37,556 nucleotides of DNA from a virus. The DNA lies in the IMG/VR virus record IMGVR_UViG_3300046001_000987, positions 1 through 37,556 of that record. One strand, 5' to 3'. The notes under the pieces are model-generated. The model saw only the letters and a list, made by a program, of their open reading frames with translations, searched no databases and was not told where the DNA came from. The position numbers and the translations under genes are program-made. Positions 22,257-30,044 of this stretch are shown here, piece by piece. Numbering within the stretch: the stretch's first letter is position 1; the number at the start of each line of letters is the position of its first letter.

Positions 22257-24192
22257 ATTTGCCATATCGCGACATGATCGCCACCTCTGCGCCAAGGGGC
22301 AAGCCCTTAGCCCATTCGGGCGGCGTACACATCACACGTTCCAGTTGTTCGGCCATTTCCTCTGGCCGGTCGGTTTCTAACACTATCTCGTCATGCACAT
22401 GCAACACCACGTCATCAAGCTGGCGCAGTGAATGGCGCAGCAGATCGTTGGCGGTGGCTTGGGTGATATTCTCACACGCCAACCCTTTCCAAAGCCTTGC
22501 GCGTGGCCATTCGGTCGCGTCTGCTGCCGGTTTCCAAGCGGCCTTGGCGTAGGTCACGCCATCGGCTTCCAGCTTGGCAAAAGGATAGCAAAGCACACGT
22601 CCAGAGGGCAAAGCATACCAAAGGTGCTGGCCGTCATATAGATAGGTAACCCGCCCCACGCTGAACTCATGGCCTTTATTTCGCATGGCGCGGGTGTAGG
22701 CTTCTTCTAGTTTTTGCCAATAAGGTACAGACCACGGATTTGCGCGACGCCAAGCATCCACCATACGTTTAGCGACAGACTCAGGCAAAGAAATGCCGTA
22801 AGCGCGCCCCATAGCAGCGAAGGCACCAATTCCGCCGGCAAAGCCACACGCCAACTCTTGCACTTTGCCGATCTGGCGCTGGTCGTTGGTAACTTCTGAA
22901 ACTGTTGTGCCAAAGGTTGATGCCGCGTTAACTTTGTAAACATCTTCACCATCCTCAAATAATTTAAGTTTTGCATTGCCTGCGGGGCAGTTGGACAGCC
23001 ACGGGGTGGCGCGGGCTTCGATGGACGACCAGTCGGCCACGACTAGGGACTTTCCCTTAGCCGGTATCAGTGCGGGCCTGAGCATTCCTTTGAGGACATC
23101 AGTAACGCGCTTTCCAAATTGTGGAACAATTGAATGGCCTCTGACCATTGCAGTTCTAACGTCTTCGGGCGATTTGGCGCACTGGCGAGCAAAATTGTGA
23201 ACTTGGGCTCCGTAGCTTGAAGCTCGTCCAGTGGCAGACCCTCCAGCAAAGACAAAAGCGCCTCGGACTCGGTTGTCCTCGACGTCTGCGAGGCTTGCAA
23301 GGCGGCTGAACTTAGCAACCGAAGACGCCCATAGGTCGTCCGCGCATTGGATAACCTCGGCAACAGCGGGCGGTATCTCATCTGGGTTCTCCATCGCAAG
23401 CAGATTCGCTCGCACAGTTTTGTCAATTGAATATTTCTTCTCGCCGTCCTTAAAGGTTTCCATGAGCTTCAAAGCCTGTGGCCCTACGCGGTCGATCACC
23501 CACTGGCGCATCTTAGGTGACCGGACGCTGGTGATTGCGCCTTCGGTCACCTCGGCCACGATGTCTTGAATCTCGGCCAACTCATCGCTGGCAAACTTGA
23601 TGGCGGCGTCGCACAGCGGCACGTCCACCAACACGCCACGGTCGTTGATGCGCTCGTTGACGTGGTAGTCGGCCAGTTCCTCTGCGGACAGCGGGCGCAG
23701 GGCTTTGCTGATTGAACGCATGGCCCGCACGTCTTGCTCGCAATAGTCAATCATCTCAGCCATGAGCGCAGGGTCTTCCCTGAACGTGCCGTCGGCCTGT
23801 GGGATTGACAGCAAGCGGATCAGTTGAGCGCCTCGGTGATCTTTACGCATGGACGCGCCAGCAAAGCGGCCAACGTCTTCTAGCTTGCCAGGCGCACAGT
23901 TGGCGCGGGCTTGTGTTGCAGTGCAGTAGAACTGCTCCAACTTGAAGTTGATCTGCAAGACGTACCAAAAGATCAGGCGTTCAAACGCCGCGTTATGGGC
24001 GTAAATCTGACCTGTGTACGCTTTTACTTTTTCAGGAAAGAGTTGGCTAGGCAACCATGTCTGCACGTCCTCGTCGTCAAACGCATACGACATGCACAGC
24101 ACCTCAGTGCTGGGGTCTTGCGCGTAGTTGTAAACGCCCGCAACCATCAGGTTGCAGGCGCTACGGGTCTCAAAATCAACCCAAAGTGACAT
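22255..24192 (-). CDS. Family A DNA polymerase with 3'-5' exonuclease (Leu762 type)
   Basis: This 645-aa protein has an intact exonuclease domain (DFETRS at 6-11, AHNAAFE at 65-71, YCEQD at 150-154) and the polymerase motifs A (VVADWSSIEAR, D387), B (RQIGKVQELACGF, R439 and K443) and C (LHVHDEI, D601). There is no 5'-3' exonuclease domain. Where E. coli Pol I has F762 the residue is L447 (R-x3-K-x3-L-x3-F), and the Tyr766 position is Phe. It should replicate the phage genome with the primase-helicase. The start overlaps the upstream stop by one base. Confidence 0.95.
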   Translation of the reverse strand: MSLWVDFETRSACNLMVAGVYNYAQDPSTEVLCMSYAFDDEDVQTWLPSQLFPEKVKAYTGQIYAHNAAFERLIFWYVLQINFKLEQFYCTATQARANCAPGKLEDVGRFAGASMRKDHRGAQLIRLLSIPQADGTFREDPALMAEMIDYCEQDVRAMRSISKALRPLSAEELADYHVNERINDRGVLVDVPLCDAAIKFASDELAEIQDIVAEVTEGAITSVRSPKMRQWVIDRVGPQALKLMETFKDGEKKYSIDKTVRANLLAMENPDEIPPAVAEVIQCADDLWASSVAKFSRLASLADVEDNRVRGAFVFAGGSATGRASSYGAQVHNFARQCAKSPEDVRTAMVRGHSIVPQFGKRVTDVLKGMLRPALIPAKGKSLVVADWSSIEARATPWLSNCPAGNAKLKLFEDGEDVYKVNAASTFGTTVSEVTNDQRQIGKVQELACGFAGGIGAFAAMGRAYGISLPESVAKRMVDAWRRANPWSVPYWQKLEEAYTRAMRNKGHEFSVGRVTYLYDGQHLWYALPSGRVLCYPFAKLEADGVTYAKAAWKPAADATEWPRARLWKGLACENITQATANDLLRHSLRQLDDVVLHVHDEIVLETDRPEEMAEQLERVMCTPPEWAKGLPLGAEVAIMSRYGK

Positions 24193-24830
24193 CAGGCAGA
24201 CCGGCGACGACGACCTGTTGCGGGCGCTGGTGTGTCCTCAACCTTGGGGGCTTCGGGCTCACCGTCCATACTTACCCACTCAATCACCTCAAACACTGGT
24301 GTAAATATCTTACCATATGATTTATGGGCGTAGTGGTCTTTGCGAAGACGCACAATAGCCACCGGCTTGGTTTGATCTTTCTCGACCTGCTCGGCCAAAG
24401 CGACTGCAATGGCTTGAACCGCTTTCTTACCGCCCACTGACGTGGTGGTGTATCGCGCTTCCATTCCTTTGTCTTCACCGCTGATGCACTTCAGTGACAG
24501 GCCGACTTGTGTCTCCCAACCCTTCTTGGCCCCAGGCGGGGCTTCGTCGAGTTCGGGCAACGGCTGGCTGACACTGGCCATCTTCTCGGCCAACACCTCA
24601 CCATCACCCCAAGCAATGAAGCCGTGGACAAAGGAGAAGGGGTTGATCGCCCACTTGCTGTCGTCTTCGACTTCGGTCTGATCGGCACCGAAGACCCAAT
24701 GGCCAGTCTTATCCATTTTGAGGATAGCTGTACCGGCTGGGCCGACATCGGATTGGATCGCCCGCAGGGCAGATGACAGGGTGGATACTGCTGGCAAGCC
24801 AGCTTGAGAGAACGCTACTAGATTGGACAT
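24192..24830 (-). CDS. Possible ssDNA-binding protein (212 aa)
   Basis: No family recognised by motif. The protein combines a beta-rich core (TAILKMDKTGHWVFGADQTEVEDDSKWAINPFSFVHGFIAWGDGEVL) with a long variable tail ending in ATGRRRRSA, and has no catalytic signature. Its position between an Fe-S nuclease and DNA polymerase, with a one-base overlap to the polymerase, matches phage ssDNA-binding proteins, which often sit there. The SSB role is inferred from context. Confidence 0.7.
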   Translation of the reverse strand: MSNLVAFSQAGLPAVSTLSSALRAIQSDVGPAGTAILKMDKTGHWVFGADQTEVEDDSKWAINPFSFVHGFIAWGDGEVLAEKMASVSQPLPELDEAPPGAKKGWETQVGLSLKCISGEDKGMEARYTTTSVGGKKAVQAIAVALAEQVEKDQTKPVAIVRLRKDHYAHKSYGKIFTPVFEVIEWVSMDGEPEAPKVEDTPAPATGRRRRSA

Positions 24831-24839
24831 GATTTTCCT

Positions 24840-25961
24840 TTATTGGAGTTTAGAAAGGGCAGCGGTTAATTGCTTCCCGATTTGCAACACTGCTGGGCGC
24901 GGGTCATCCGCGCTTGCCAATGTTGTGCCTGAAGACACTGACACGACAAGATCGTCGGGCAATGTCATCTTGCGCTTTTTGAGTTCCTTCTCCGCTTGCG
25001 CTGGAGAAACCAACTCAGGTTCTTTGTATGGGTGGACATTTAAATAAATCAAAGCATTTTTAGCTTTTTCATCATCCACCCACTGACGTGTGCCACGCTT
25101 GGCCACCAGTTTATACCCAGGCACTGGTGCACCGCTGTCCAAGATTTGGTGCGCCAGCGCACGAAGGTCTTTGATCCAGTCTTCCAGAATATCAGCGTTA
25201 GCCAAGTACGAACCCAGCGTCTGCACGTCAATGGATTCAACCTGTGTCTTCAAGGCACGATCAACAGCGCCGGTCATCTGCGGGCAAACGGGCTTGGCCG
25301 CGCACCAACGGCAATGGTCACCGACTTTGAGTTCGGCGTTGGGTTGCTGCGCCAGCTTGACAGCCTTCACTAAGTCCTTCTCAAACTGAGCGATGCGAGC
25401 CGGTGTGGTCACCCAACGCTTGACCGCTGGCGGCTGCACGATCACCATTTCAATTTCTTCAACGTCTTTGAACGCCCACTTGGCTTCTTCGGTACGCATG
25501 GCCGCAGCGGCGTAAAACATCAGTTGCGGGTTCTCCTCTACCTCAACAGCCACGCCGTCACCGAATTTCCAATCCAGTACGACAGCACGGCTACCAATGC
25601 GCCCAATGAGGTCAGTGCTGCCAAAAACACCAGGCAACAGGTCACCAAAACCAACGCGAGTTTCAGCTTCAATTTCCATCTCCTTGTTGGGGTCGATCAC
25701 GTCAAGCGCCGCCAAAGCAGGCACCAGCTTATTGTCGATCAAGTCCAGCGTCAGCACCTGATCGTTGTAGGTGGTGCCAAGGAATTCTTCGGGGTGTTTG
25801 TCTGACATCACCACTTCAGCGATGACGTTGTGCAACAGCGTACCCTCGTCGGCGTACTTGCTGCTGGGCTGGGGCGGCATCTTCTGCACCAAGGCTACAG
25901 AGCCTGGGCAGTTCATAACGCGCTTGGCGGTTGAGCCGCCGACTATCTTACTGTGATCCAC
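24840..25961 (-). CDS. PD-(D/E)XK nuclease with Fe-S cluster (DUF2800, Cas4/AddB-like)
   Basis: This 373-aa recombination nuclease matches the DUF2800/Cas4-type group. The RecB-like catalytic elements are H44 (in GTLLHNVIAE), D117 (GSTDLIG), D130-x-K132 (VVLDWKFGD) and Q146. Four cysteines are arranged as in iron-staple nucleases: C18 near the N-terminus and C217, C220, C226 (CRWCAAKPVC) near the C-terminus. Start is GTG at 25961, with AGGAG 6 nt upstream. It is the first gene of the leftward replication operon, behind a promoter with an extended -10. Confidence 0.88.
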   Translation of the reverse strand: MDHSKIVGGSTAKRVMNCPGSVALVQKMPPQPSSKYADEGTLLHNVIAEVVMSDKHPEEFLGTTYNDQVLTLDLIDNKLVPALAALDVIDPNKEMEIEAETRVGFGDLLPGVFGSTDLIGRIGSRAVVLDWKFGDGVAVEVEENPQLMFYAAAAMRTEEAKWAFKDVEEIEMVIVQPPAVKRWVTTPARIAQFEKDLVKAVKLAQQPNAELKVGDHCRWCAAKPVCPQMTGAVDRALKTQVESIDVQTLGSYLANADILEDWIKDLRALAHQILDSGAPVPGYKLVAKRGTRQWVDDEKAKNALIYLNVHPYKEPELVSPAQAEKELKKRKMTLPDDLVVSVSSGTTLASADDPRPAVLQIGKQLTAALSKLQ

Positions 25962-25990
25962 TGAACTCTCCTGTAGTTAATTGAGACTGA

Positions 25991-26020
25991 ACTATAGCAC
26001 AGAAAATAAAACTGTGCTAA
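25991..26020 (-). promoter_or_regulatory. Leftward sigma70-like promoter with extended -10
   Basis: Read leftward: -35 TTAGCA (26020-26015), 18-nt spacer, then TGC preceding -10 TATAGT (25996-25991). It would start transcription about 20 nt before the GTG of the Fe-S nuclease gene, leaving room for its AGGAG site. Confidence 0.65.
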
Positions 26021-26023
26021 ACT
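25995..26023 (+). promoter_or_regulatory. Palindromic operator-like site and overlapping rightward promoter
   Basis: TAGCACAG (25995-26002), 9-nt A-rich spacer, CTGTGCTA (26012-26019): an 8-bp perfect inverted repeat that contains the extended -10 elements of both directions. The rightward -10 would be TGC-TAAACT (26018-26023), placing the transcript start at or next to the ATG at 26031 (leaderless). This fits the lack of a Shine-Dalgarno there. A single bound dimer could shut both promoters (inference). Confidence 0.55.
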
Positions 26024-26030
26024 TTTTGAC

Positions 26031-26318
26031 ATGAAAGAAAAAATAGTTGAAAATCATTTCGTTTGGGCGGTCGAGCGTATTGGTGGCAAGACGTACAAGT
26101 TCACGTCACCAGGGCGCAAAGGGGTATCAGATCAGGTTGCGTGTCTGCCTGACGGCAGCACATGGTTTGTGGAATTGAAGACCAAGGGCGGCAGGCTGTC
26201 AGCGTTGCAGAAGATGTTCATGTCGGACATGACGCTGCTGAATCAGAACTATGCGTGTTTATGGACAACAGAACAAATTGATGAATTCATTAAGACCCTA
26301 CCAAGACGAAGCCGCTGA
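26031..26318 (+). CDS. VRR-NUC domain nuclease (95 aa)
   Basis: A minimal stand-alone VRR-NUC protein with the complete catalytic set: GVSDQ (D34), VELK (E48, K50) and Q60 in SALQK, together with the early GGKTYKFTSPGRKG segment. Stand-alone phage VRR-NUC proteins are thought to act as Holliday-junction or branched-DNA nucleases. There is no purine-rich ribosome-binding site upstream, and the start may be leaderless. Overlaps the helicase gene by 38 nt. Confidence 0.92.
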   Translation: MKEKIVENHFVWAVERIGGKTYKFTSPGRKGVSDQVACLPDGSTWFVELKTKGGRLSALQKMFMSDMTLLNQNYACLWTTEQIDEFIKTLPRRSR

Positions 26319-27606
26319 CTTCTTGTACGAGCGCGACCGTGCCATGATCTTGGCACCTGTGGGCGCTGGTAAGACAGCCATCACCTTGACGGCCATGCAA
26401 GACATGCTGGCCAACGGTGTAGCCAAGCGGTTCCTCGTCCTCGCACCCAAGCGCGTCTGTACCGACGTGTGGCCAGTCGAGCAACCCAAGTGGGCCTTTG
26501 CCGTGCCGGTGGCCGTGGCTGTGGGCACACCCAAGCAACGCACAGCAGCCTTGCGCTCCAAGGCGCAGATTGTGGTCAGCAACTACGACAACATTCAATG
26601 GCTGGCCGAGCAGGCGCTGGACTTTGACGCCATCGTGTTTGATGAGTTGACACGCTTGAAGAACCCGTCCGGCACACGCTTCAAAGCGTTGCTGAAGGTG
26701 CTGGAGCCCATGCGTGTTCGTTGGGGCTTGACGGGCTCCTTCACCAGCAACGGCTTGGAAGATGTGTTTGGCCAGTGCAAGATCGTTGACCAAGGCTTGC
26801 TTGGCCGTTCCAAAGGCGCGTTCATGCAGCAGTATTTTGTGTTGATCAACAAAGAGTTTGGCGAGTGGGCACCGCGTGTGGGTGCCTTGGCCAAGGTCAT
26901 GGAGCGCATCAAACCGGCCACCTATGTGTTGGAAGCTGGCGAGTACGCCGACAAGCTGCCGCCGCTTCATGTGATCGAGGTGCGGTGCGATCTGGACGAC
27001 CGCAAGCCCTACGAGAAGATGAAGAAAGATTTTCAGGCGCTGGACGTCACTGCCATCAACGCGGGCGTGGTGACGGGCAAGTTGCAACAGATGGCCAGCG
27101 GGTTTGTGTACGACACACGCAAGCAAGCGTCTGACGCGCCAGGGAAGTTCATCGTGACACAGACGCCAGTGTGGTTTAGCAGCCATAAATTTGACCGACT
27201 TGAGGAGTTGTTGAATGAGAATCAGAGGGCCAATACGATCATTGCTTACACATATCAAGAGGAGTTGGCAGAGCTTAAGCGCCGCTACCCCCACGCCCAA
27301 ACTCTTGACGACAAAGATGCCATTCAACGCTGGAACGCGGGGCGAGTTGAGCTTTTACTGGTGCATCCGAAGTCCGCTGGCCACGGGCTCAACCTTCAAT
27401 TTGGCGGGTGCAAAATCATTTTCCTGTCCCTGCCTTGGTCGTTGGAACTGTACGAGCAGACCATCGGACGTTTGCACCGATCAGGACAAAAGCACGACGT
27501 CTGGTGTTACGTCATGCTCACAAACAAAACCATAGATGAAAAAATTTGGGGCGCGCTACACGACAAGCGCGCGGTGTCGGATATTGCAATGGAGGAGTTG
27601 AAATGA
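26281..27606 (+). CDS. SNF2-like DEAD/DEAH-box helicase
   Basis: The 441-aa protein has helicase motif I APVGAGKT (25-32), motif II VFDELT (119-124, DELT in place of DEAH), motif III LTGS (150-153) and motif VI QTIGRLHRSGQ in the second RecA-like domain. Such phage SNF2-type proteins remodel DNA or protein-DNA complexes during replication and recombination. Start 26281 (MNSLRPYQDEAADFLYERDR) is preferred over one 10 codons upstream because it sets the Q-motif at the N-terminus. Overlap with the VRR-NUC gene suggests coupled synthesis of a helicase-nuclease pair. Confidence 0.92.
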   Translation: MNSLRPYQDEAADFLYERDRAMILAPVGAGKTAITLTAMQDMLANGVAKRFLVLAPKRVCTDVWPVEQPKWAFAVPVAVAVGTPKQRTAALRSKAQIVVSNYDNIQWLAEQALDFDAIVFDELTRLKNPSGTRFKALLKVLEPMRVRWGLTGSFTSNGLEDVFGQCKIVDQGLLGRSKGAFMQQYFVLINKEFGEWAPRVGALAKVMERIKPATYVLEAGEYADKLPPLHVIEVRCDLDDRKPYEKMKKDFQALDVTAINAGVVTGKLQQMASGFVYDTRKQASDAPGKFIVTQTPVWFSSHKFDRLEELLNENQRANTIIAYTYQEELAELKRRYPHAQTLDDKDAIQRWNAGRVELLLVHPKSAGHGLNLQFGGCKIIFLSLPWSLELYEQTIGRLHRSGQKHDVWCYVMLTNKTIDEKIWGALHDKRAVSDIAMEELK

Positions 27607-27770
27607 GTGTACGTTTGAACAACTGGAAGACCCAGCTTAAGGCTGAGAAGTCTATTCAAAAAATCTATCAACGCGACTTTAATGCGGCTTGGCGCAAGTT
27701 GAGCAAGAGCATGGCGCTAACTAAAAAACTGGAGGACAAAGTTGCAACTTACTTGGCGAAAATTAAATGA
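27603..27770 (+). CDS. Small basic helical protein (55 aa)
   Basis: MSVRLNNWKTQLKAEKSIQKIYQRDFNAAWRKLSKSMALTKKLEDKVATYLAKIK. Start 27603 overlaps the helicase stop as ATGA and has GGAGTTGAA upstream. Lysine-rich with helical periodicity. Probably a DNA- or protein-binding accessory of the helicase module; no family recognised. Confidence 0.72.
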   Translation: MSVRLNNWKTQLKAEKSIQKIYQRDFNAAWRKLSKSMALTKKLEDKVATYLAKIK

Positions 27771-27933
27771 AGAACTCAAGACCTTTGACGAACAAAAGGT
27801 CTTGGAGATGCTGAACCATGAGCGGGCGAACGCCAAGCGTGTGGTGGTGCTGGAGCGACTGCACCAACGCTACACCACGCTACGGGCGTCGCGTGAACGT
27901 ATTGAACTTTTACAGGAAGCTAGACAGCCATGA
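27742..27933 (+). CDS. Conserved-type small helical protein with TTG start (63 aa)
   Basis: MQLTWRKLNEELKTFDEQKVLEMLNHERANAKRVVVLERLHQRYTTLRASRERIELLQEARQP. The start is TTG at 27742, supported by a strong GGAGG 6 nt upstream. The out-of-frame ATG at 27767 leads quickly to a stop. Charged amphipathic helices (residues 20-60) recall small phage proteins found after SNF2 helicases. Role unknown. Confidence 0.75.
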   Translation: MQLTWRKLNEELKTFDEQKVLEMLNHERANAKRVVVLERLHQRYTTLRASRERIELLQEARQP

Positions 27934-28151
27934 GTTTCAGAACCACCACCGTCAAATACATCAAAGAAGTGTTGAGGGCTAGGACGATTCACGAAGTCAT
28001 TGCCGCCGAACTGCGGGAAGCACACCTACGCAAGCTGGAAGCTGAGACTGCGGCTGAGTATGCCAATGCGGCTATTCAATACAACGAACAGCGCATTGCT
28101 CGGTTGATGGCACGATTGACTGAACACACAGAGGAGGGGGATTACACATGA
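27930..28151 (+). CDS. Small coiled-coil protein (73 aa)
   Basis: MSFRTTTVKYIKEVLRARTIHEVIAAELREAHLRKLEAETAAEYANAAIQYNEQRIARLMARLTEHTEEGDYT. Almost wholly helical and Ala/Glu/Arg-rich. ATGA-coupled to the previous gene and, at its end, to the next. No family recognised; likely an oligomerising accessory protein. Confidence 0.75.
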   Translation: MSFRTTTVKYIKEVLRARTIHEVIAAELREAHLRKLEAETAAEYANAAIQYNEQRIARLMARLTEHTEEGDYT

Positions 28152-28363
28152 CACAAGATGAAATCATTCGTTTTGCAATTCGGTGCCGCCTTGTGACAAG
28201 AGGTAATAGTGATGGCATATACATGGACGCATTAACTGACTTTGCCAAACTTGTAGCCGCCAAGGAAAGAGAAGCGTGTGCGAAGGTGTGTGACGACTGG
28301 CCCAATGGTCGGGATGATGTGTATTCAATTGCCGCCGCCATCAGAGCAAGGGGACAAGAATGA
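28148..28363 (+). CDS. Accessory protein with EREACAKVC motif (71 aa)
   Basis: MTQDEIIRFAIRCRLVTRGNSDGIYMDALTDFAKLVAAKEREACAKVCDDWPNGRDDVYSIAAAIRARGQE. The segment FAKLVAAKEREACAKVCDDW followed by AAAIRARG recurs at the end of many modular phage accessory proteins in Proteobacteria; the function is unknown. ATGA-coupled at both ends. Confidence 0.8.
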   Translation: MTQDEIIRFAIRCRLVTRGNSDGIYMDALTDFAKLVAAKEREACAKVCDDWPNGRDDVYSIAAAIRARGQE

Positions 28364-28794
28364 CACAAGAAGCATTGAAGTTGGCGCTTGAGGCGTTGGA
28401 ATATTGGGATGTGCATGGAAAGCTACACCAACCAACAGAAGAAGCCATCACCGCCATCAAAGAAGCCTTGGCACAGCCAGAGCAAGAGCCTGTGGCGTGG
28501 CTTATTACAGATGAAAAAATCAACAGCCTTCAAGTGGATTCAATTCAACGCTTGGTTGACCGAGCAAGACACGCACACATGACTGACATCAAGTTGCGTA
28601 TCAACGGTCAAGATGAGTGGCATCAGGCTGATTGGCTGAAGCATCTAACTCGCACCACCCCACCACAGCGCACATGGGTTGGGCTGACGGATGATGAAAT
28701 TGCACATGGCTGGAAAGAATCTTGGGTAACTGAGCAGGCGTGGCAATCGGCAGTTTGGTGGGCAGAAGCCAAACTCAAGGAGAAGAACACATGA
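28360..28794 (+). CDS. Modular phage accessory protein (144 aa)
   Basis: The N-terminus MTQEALKLALEALEYWDVHG and the motif AITAIKEALAQPEQEPVAWLI are hallmarks of a widespread family of modular phage proteins. The C-terminal part has RTWVGLTDDEIAHGWKESWVTEQAWQSAVWWAEAKLKEK. The modules are shared among prophages of enterobacteria and Burkholderiales, but no biochemical role is known to me. Probably an early/middle host-interaction protein. Confidence 0.82.
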   Translation: MTQEALKLALEALEYWDVHGKLHQPTEEAITAIKEALAQPEQEPVAWLITDEKINSLQVDSIQRLVDRARHAHMTDIKLRINGQDEWHQADWLKHLTRTTPPQRTWVGLTDDEIAHGWKESWVTEQAWQSAVWWAEAKLKEKNT

Positions 28795-29000
28795 TTGATC
28801 GGCTCATACTCAGCGTGGCGCTTATGGCAACAGGGTGGAATGGCTTGTTCCCCGAACCCACGCCGCCAGTGGAAAAAACGCTAAAGCAAAAAGCCAAAGC
28901 GCAACAGCAAAGTGAAATCTGTTTGAGGAAGAACAACAAACACCAAAGTGAAACGGTGAAACGTATGTGCAAACGATGGAAGGAGCAACAAGGTGCTTGA
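28791..29000 (+). CDS. Small protein with N-terminal hydrophobic segment (69 aa)
   Basis: MIDRLILSVALMATGWNGLFPEPTPPVEKTLKQKAKAQQQSEICLRKNNKHQSETVKRMCKRWKEQQGA. Residues 4-20 are hydrophobic (membrane anchor or signal peptide), followed by a proline linker and a basic C-terminal region with two Cys. Start 28791 (ATGA coupling) is preferred over an upstream in-frame start 17 codons earlier. Unknown function. Confidence 0.72.
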   Translation: MIDRLILSVALMATGWNGLFPEPTPPVEKTLKQKAKAQQQSEICLRKNNKHQSETVKRMCKRWKEQQGA

Positions 29001-29151
29001 AGCAATCAGAACATTCTTTGGCAAACGACGCGAGCGCGGTAGGACGGTCATGCAAGAAGGTCTTGTATGGCGGTGCAGTAACTGCTACCTTATTTTTCTA
29101 ACCAAATCAGCCGGAGATGAGCACAAATGCCAAGACCTAAAAGTGAATTGA
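28993..29151 (+). CDS. Small zinc-ribbon-like protein, GTG start (52 aa)
   Basis: The frame begins MLEAIRTFFGKRRERGRTVM and contains CSNCYLIFLTKSAGDEHKC, a Cx2C...HxC pattern expected of a small zinc ribbon. GTG at 28993 has AGGAG 7 nt upstream and overlaps the preceding gene by 8 nt. Likely a small nucleic-acid- or protein-binding factor. Confidence 0.72.
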   Translation: MLEAIRTFFGKRRERGRTVMQEGLVWRCSNCYLIFLTKSAGDEHKCQDLKVN

Positions 29152-29282
29152 CGACGAGTCAAAAGTGCGTAGGCGCAAAACTTACGCAGTGGCAGTATGA
29201 AGAATGGAAGCGGCTCGGCGCTTCAAAATGGCTGAAACAAATGCTGACCGAAAGTAGGAGACAACGAAATGCCAAACTTTGA
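29127..29282 (+). CDS. Putative ribbon-helix-helix-like protein (51 aa)
   Basis: MPRPKSELTTSQKCVGAKLTQWQYEEWKRLGASKWLKQMLTESRRQRNAKL: a short beta-strand-like segment (VGAKLT), then two helices (QWQYEEWKRLG and KWLKQMLTESRR), the layout of CopG/Arc-type repressors. Overlaps the preceding zinc-ribbon gene by 25 nt and the next gene by 14 nt. It is a candidate DNA-binding regulator in a phage without an obvious repressor. Confidence 0.68.
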   Translation: MPRPKSELTTSQKCVGAKLTQWQYEEWKRLGASKWLKQMLTESRRQRNAKL

Positions 29283-29418
29283 ATTGTGGAGCCAAGAGAA
29301 CTTGGCCAAGTTTGCTGTTGAATCGTACAAAAAGATGCAAGAGCAGCACGACCTGATCCAGCAATTGCAGAACGAATTGAAAGACGCCATCAAGGCATAC
29401 AGGGAGTTGAATAAATGA
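29269..29418 (+). CDS. Small coiled-coil protein (49 aa)
   Basis: MPNFELWSQENLAKFAVESYKKMQEQHDLIQQLQNELKDAIKAYRELNK. A single amphipathic helix with heptad Leu/Ile/Tyr. AGGAG lies 8 nt before the ATG, and the stop is ATGA-coupled to the next start. Likely an oligomerisation or anti-host protein; family unknown. Confidence 0.7.
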   Translation: MPNFELWSQENLAKFAVESYKKMQEQHDLIQQLQNELKDAIKAYRELNK

Positions 29419-30044
29419 GTTACATCGTGGCAGCATTGCCGCCAGTTAAATGTTTTGTCAAGCGTGAGTTCCTTTACAACTTCACCAAGGGCCACGGCGA
29501 ACTGGAGCCAGCCATTTGGGTCAGCCTCAAAGCGTTGCGTGGCCAAGTGTTCCGCATTGAGTCGTTGCTGCCCGCGTATGGTGCGCTGTACGACAAACTG
29601 CCCATCCATGCGTATGTGTGGAAGGAAGACGCCAGTGACCTGCCCATCGACACGCTACAGTTGTGGGACTGCATGGGTTACCGTTTCACCATCGTTGAGA
29701 AGATCGGCTTGCGTAACCTAGGCGTGAAGTTCTTAGGCAAAGACAAGCAGTGGCACTTTGGGCGCTACTTGTTTACGGTAGATTTTTGCGCTGATGAGTT
29801 GACGCTGGACACTGGTTTTACTGAGCAGGCCGAGGAACACAAGTCCTTCAACTGGATTCAGTTGGACAACGGCCAATTTGCTTGTCAACCCAACAACCGC
29901 TGCCTGTGGTATGACCAGAGCCTGATCCCCGCAGAGACAAAGTTTCCCGACTTTCAAGCCGCACAAACTTTTTGGACGGTAGACGGCACACGCAAGTGGA
30001 GCGCAGGGGACGATTGGTTTTACGACATCAAGGAGAAGACGTGA
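29415..30044 (+). CDS. Conserved-type hypothetical phage protein (209 aa)
   Basis: A mixed alpha/beta protein without membrane segments. Recognisable stretches are PPVKCFVKREFLYNFTKGHGELEPAIWVSLKALRGQVFRIESLLPAYGALYDKLPIHAYVW and a C-terminal FWTVDGTRKWSAGDDWFYDI. It resembles proteins I recall as conserved hypothetical in several phage genomes, with no assigned activity. ATGA-coupled to the upstream gene. The high number of aromatic residues and lack of low complexity suggest a globular enzyme or binding protein. Confidence 0.82.
   Translation: MSYIVAALPPVKCFVKREFLYNFTKGHGELEPAIWVSLKALRGQVFRIESLLPAYGALYDKLPIHAYVWKEDASDLPIDTLQLWDCMGYRFTIVEKIGLRNLGVKFLGKDKQWHFGRYLFTVDFCADELTLDTGFTEQAEEHKSFNWIQLDNGQFACQPNNRCLWYDQSLIPAETKFPDFQAAQTFWTVDGTRKWSAGDDWFYDIKEKT

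Noticed and set aside
26290-27327. 345-codon frame antisense to the SNF2 helicase
   Set aside because: It is the opposite-strand reading of a gene with all helicase motifs intact. His/Leu/Gln-rich composition is the usual shadow of GC-biased coding DNA.
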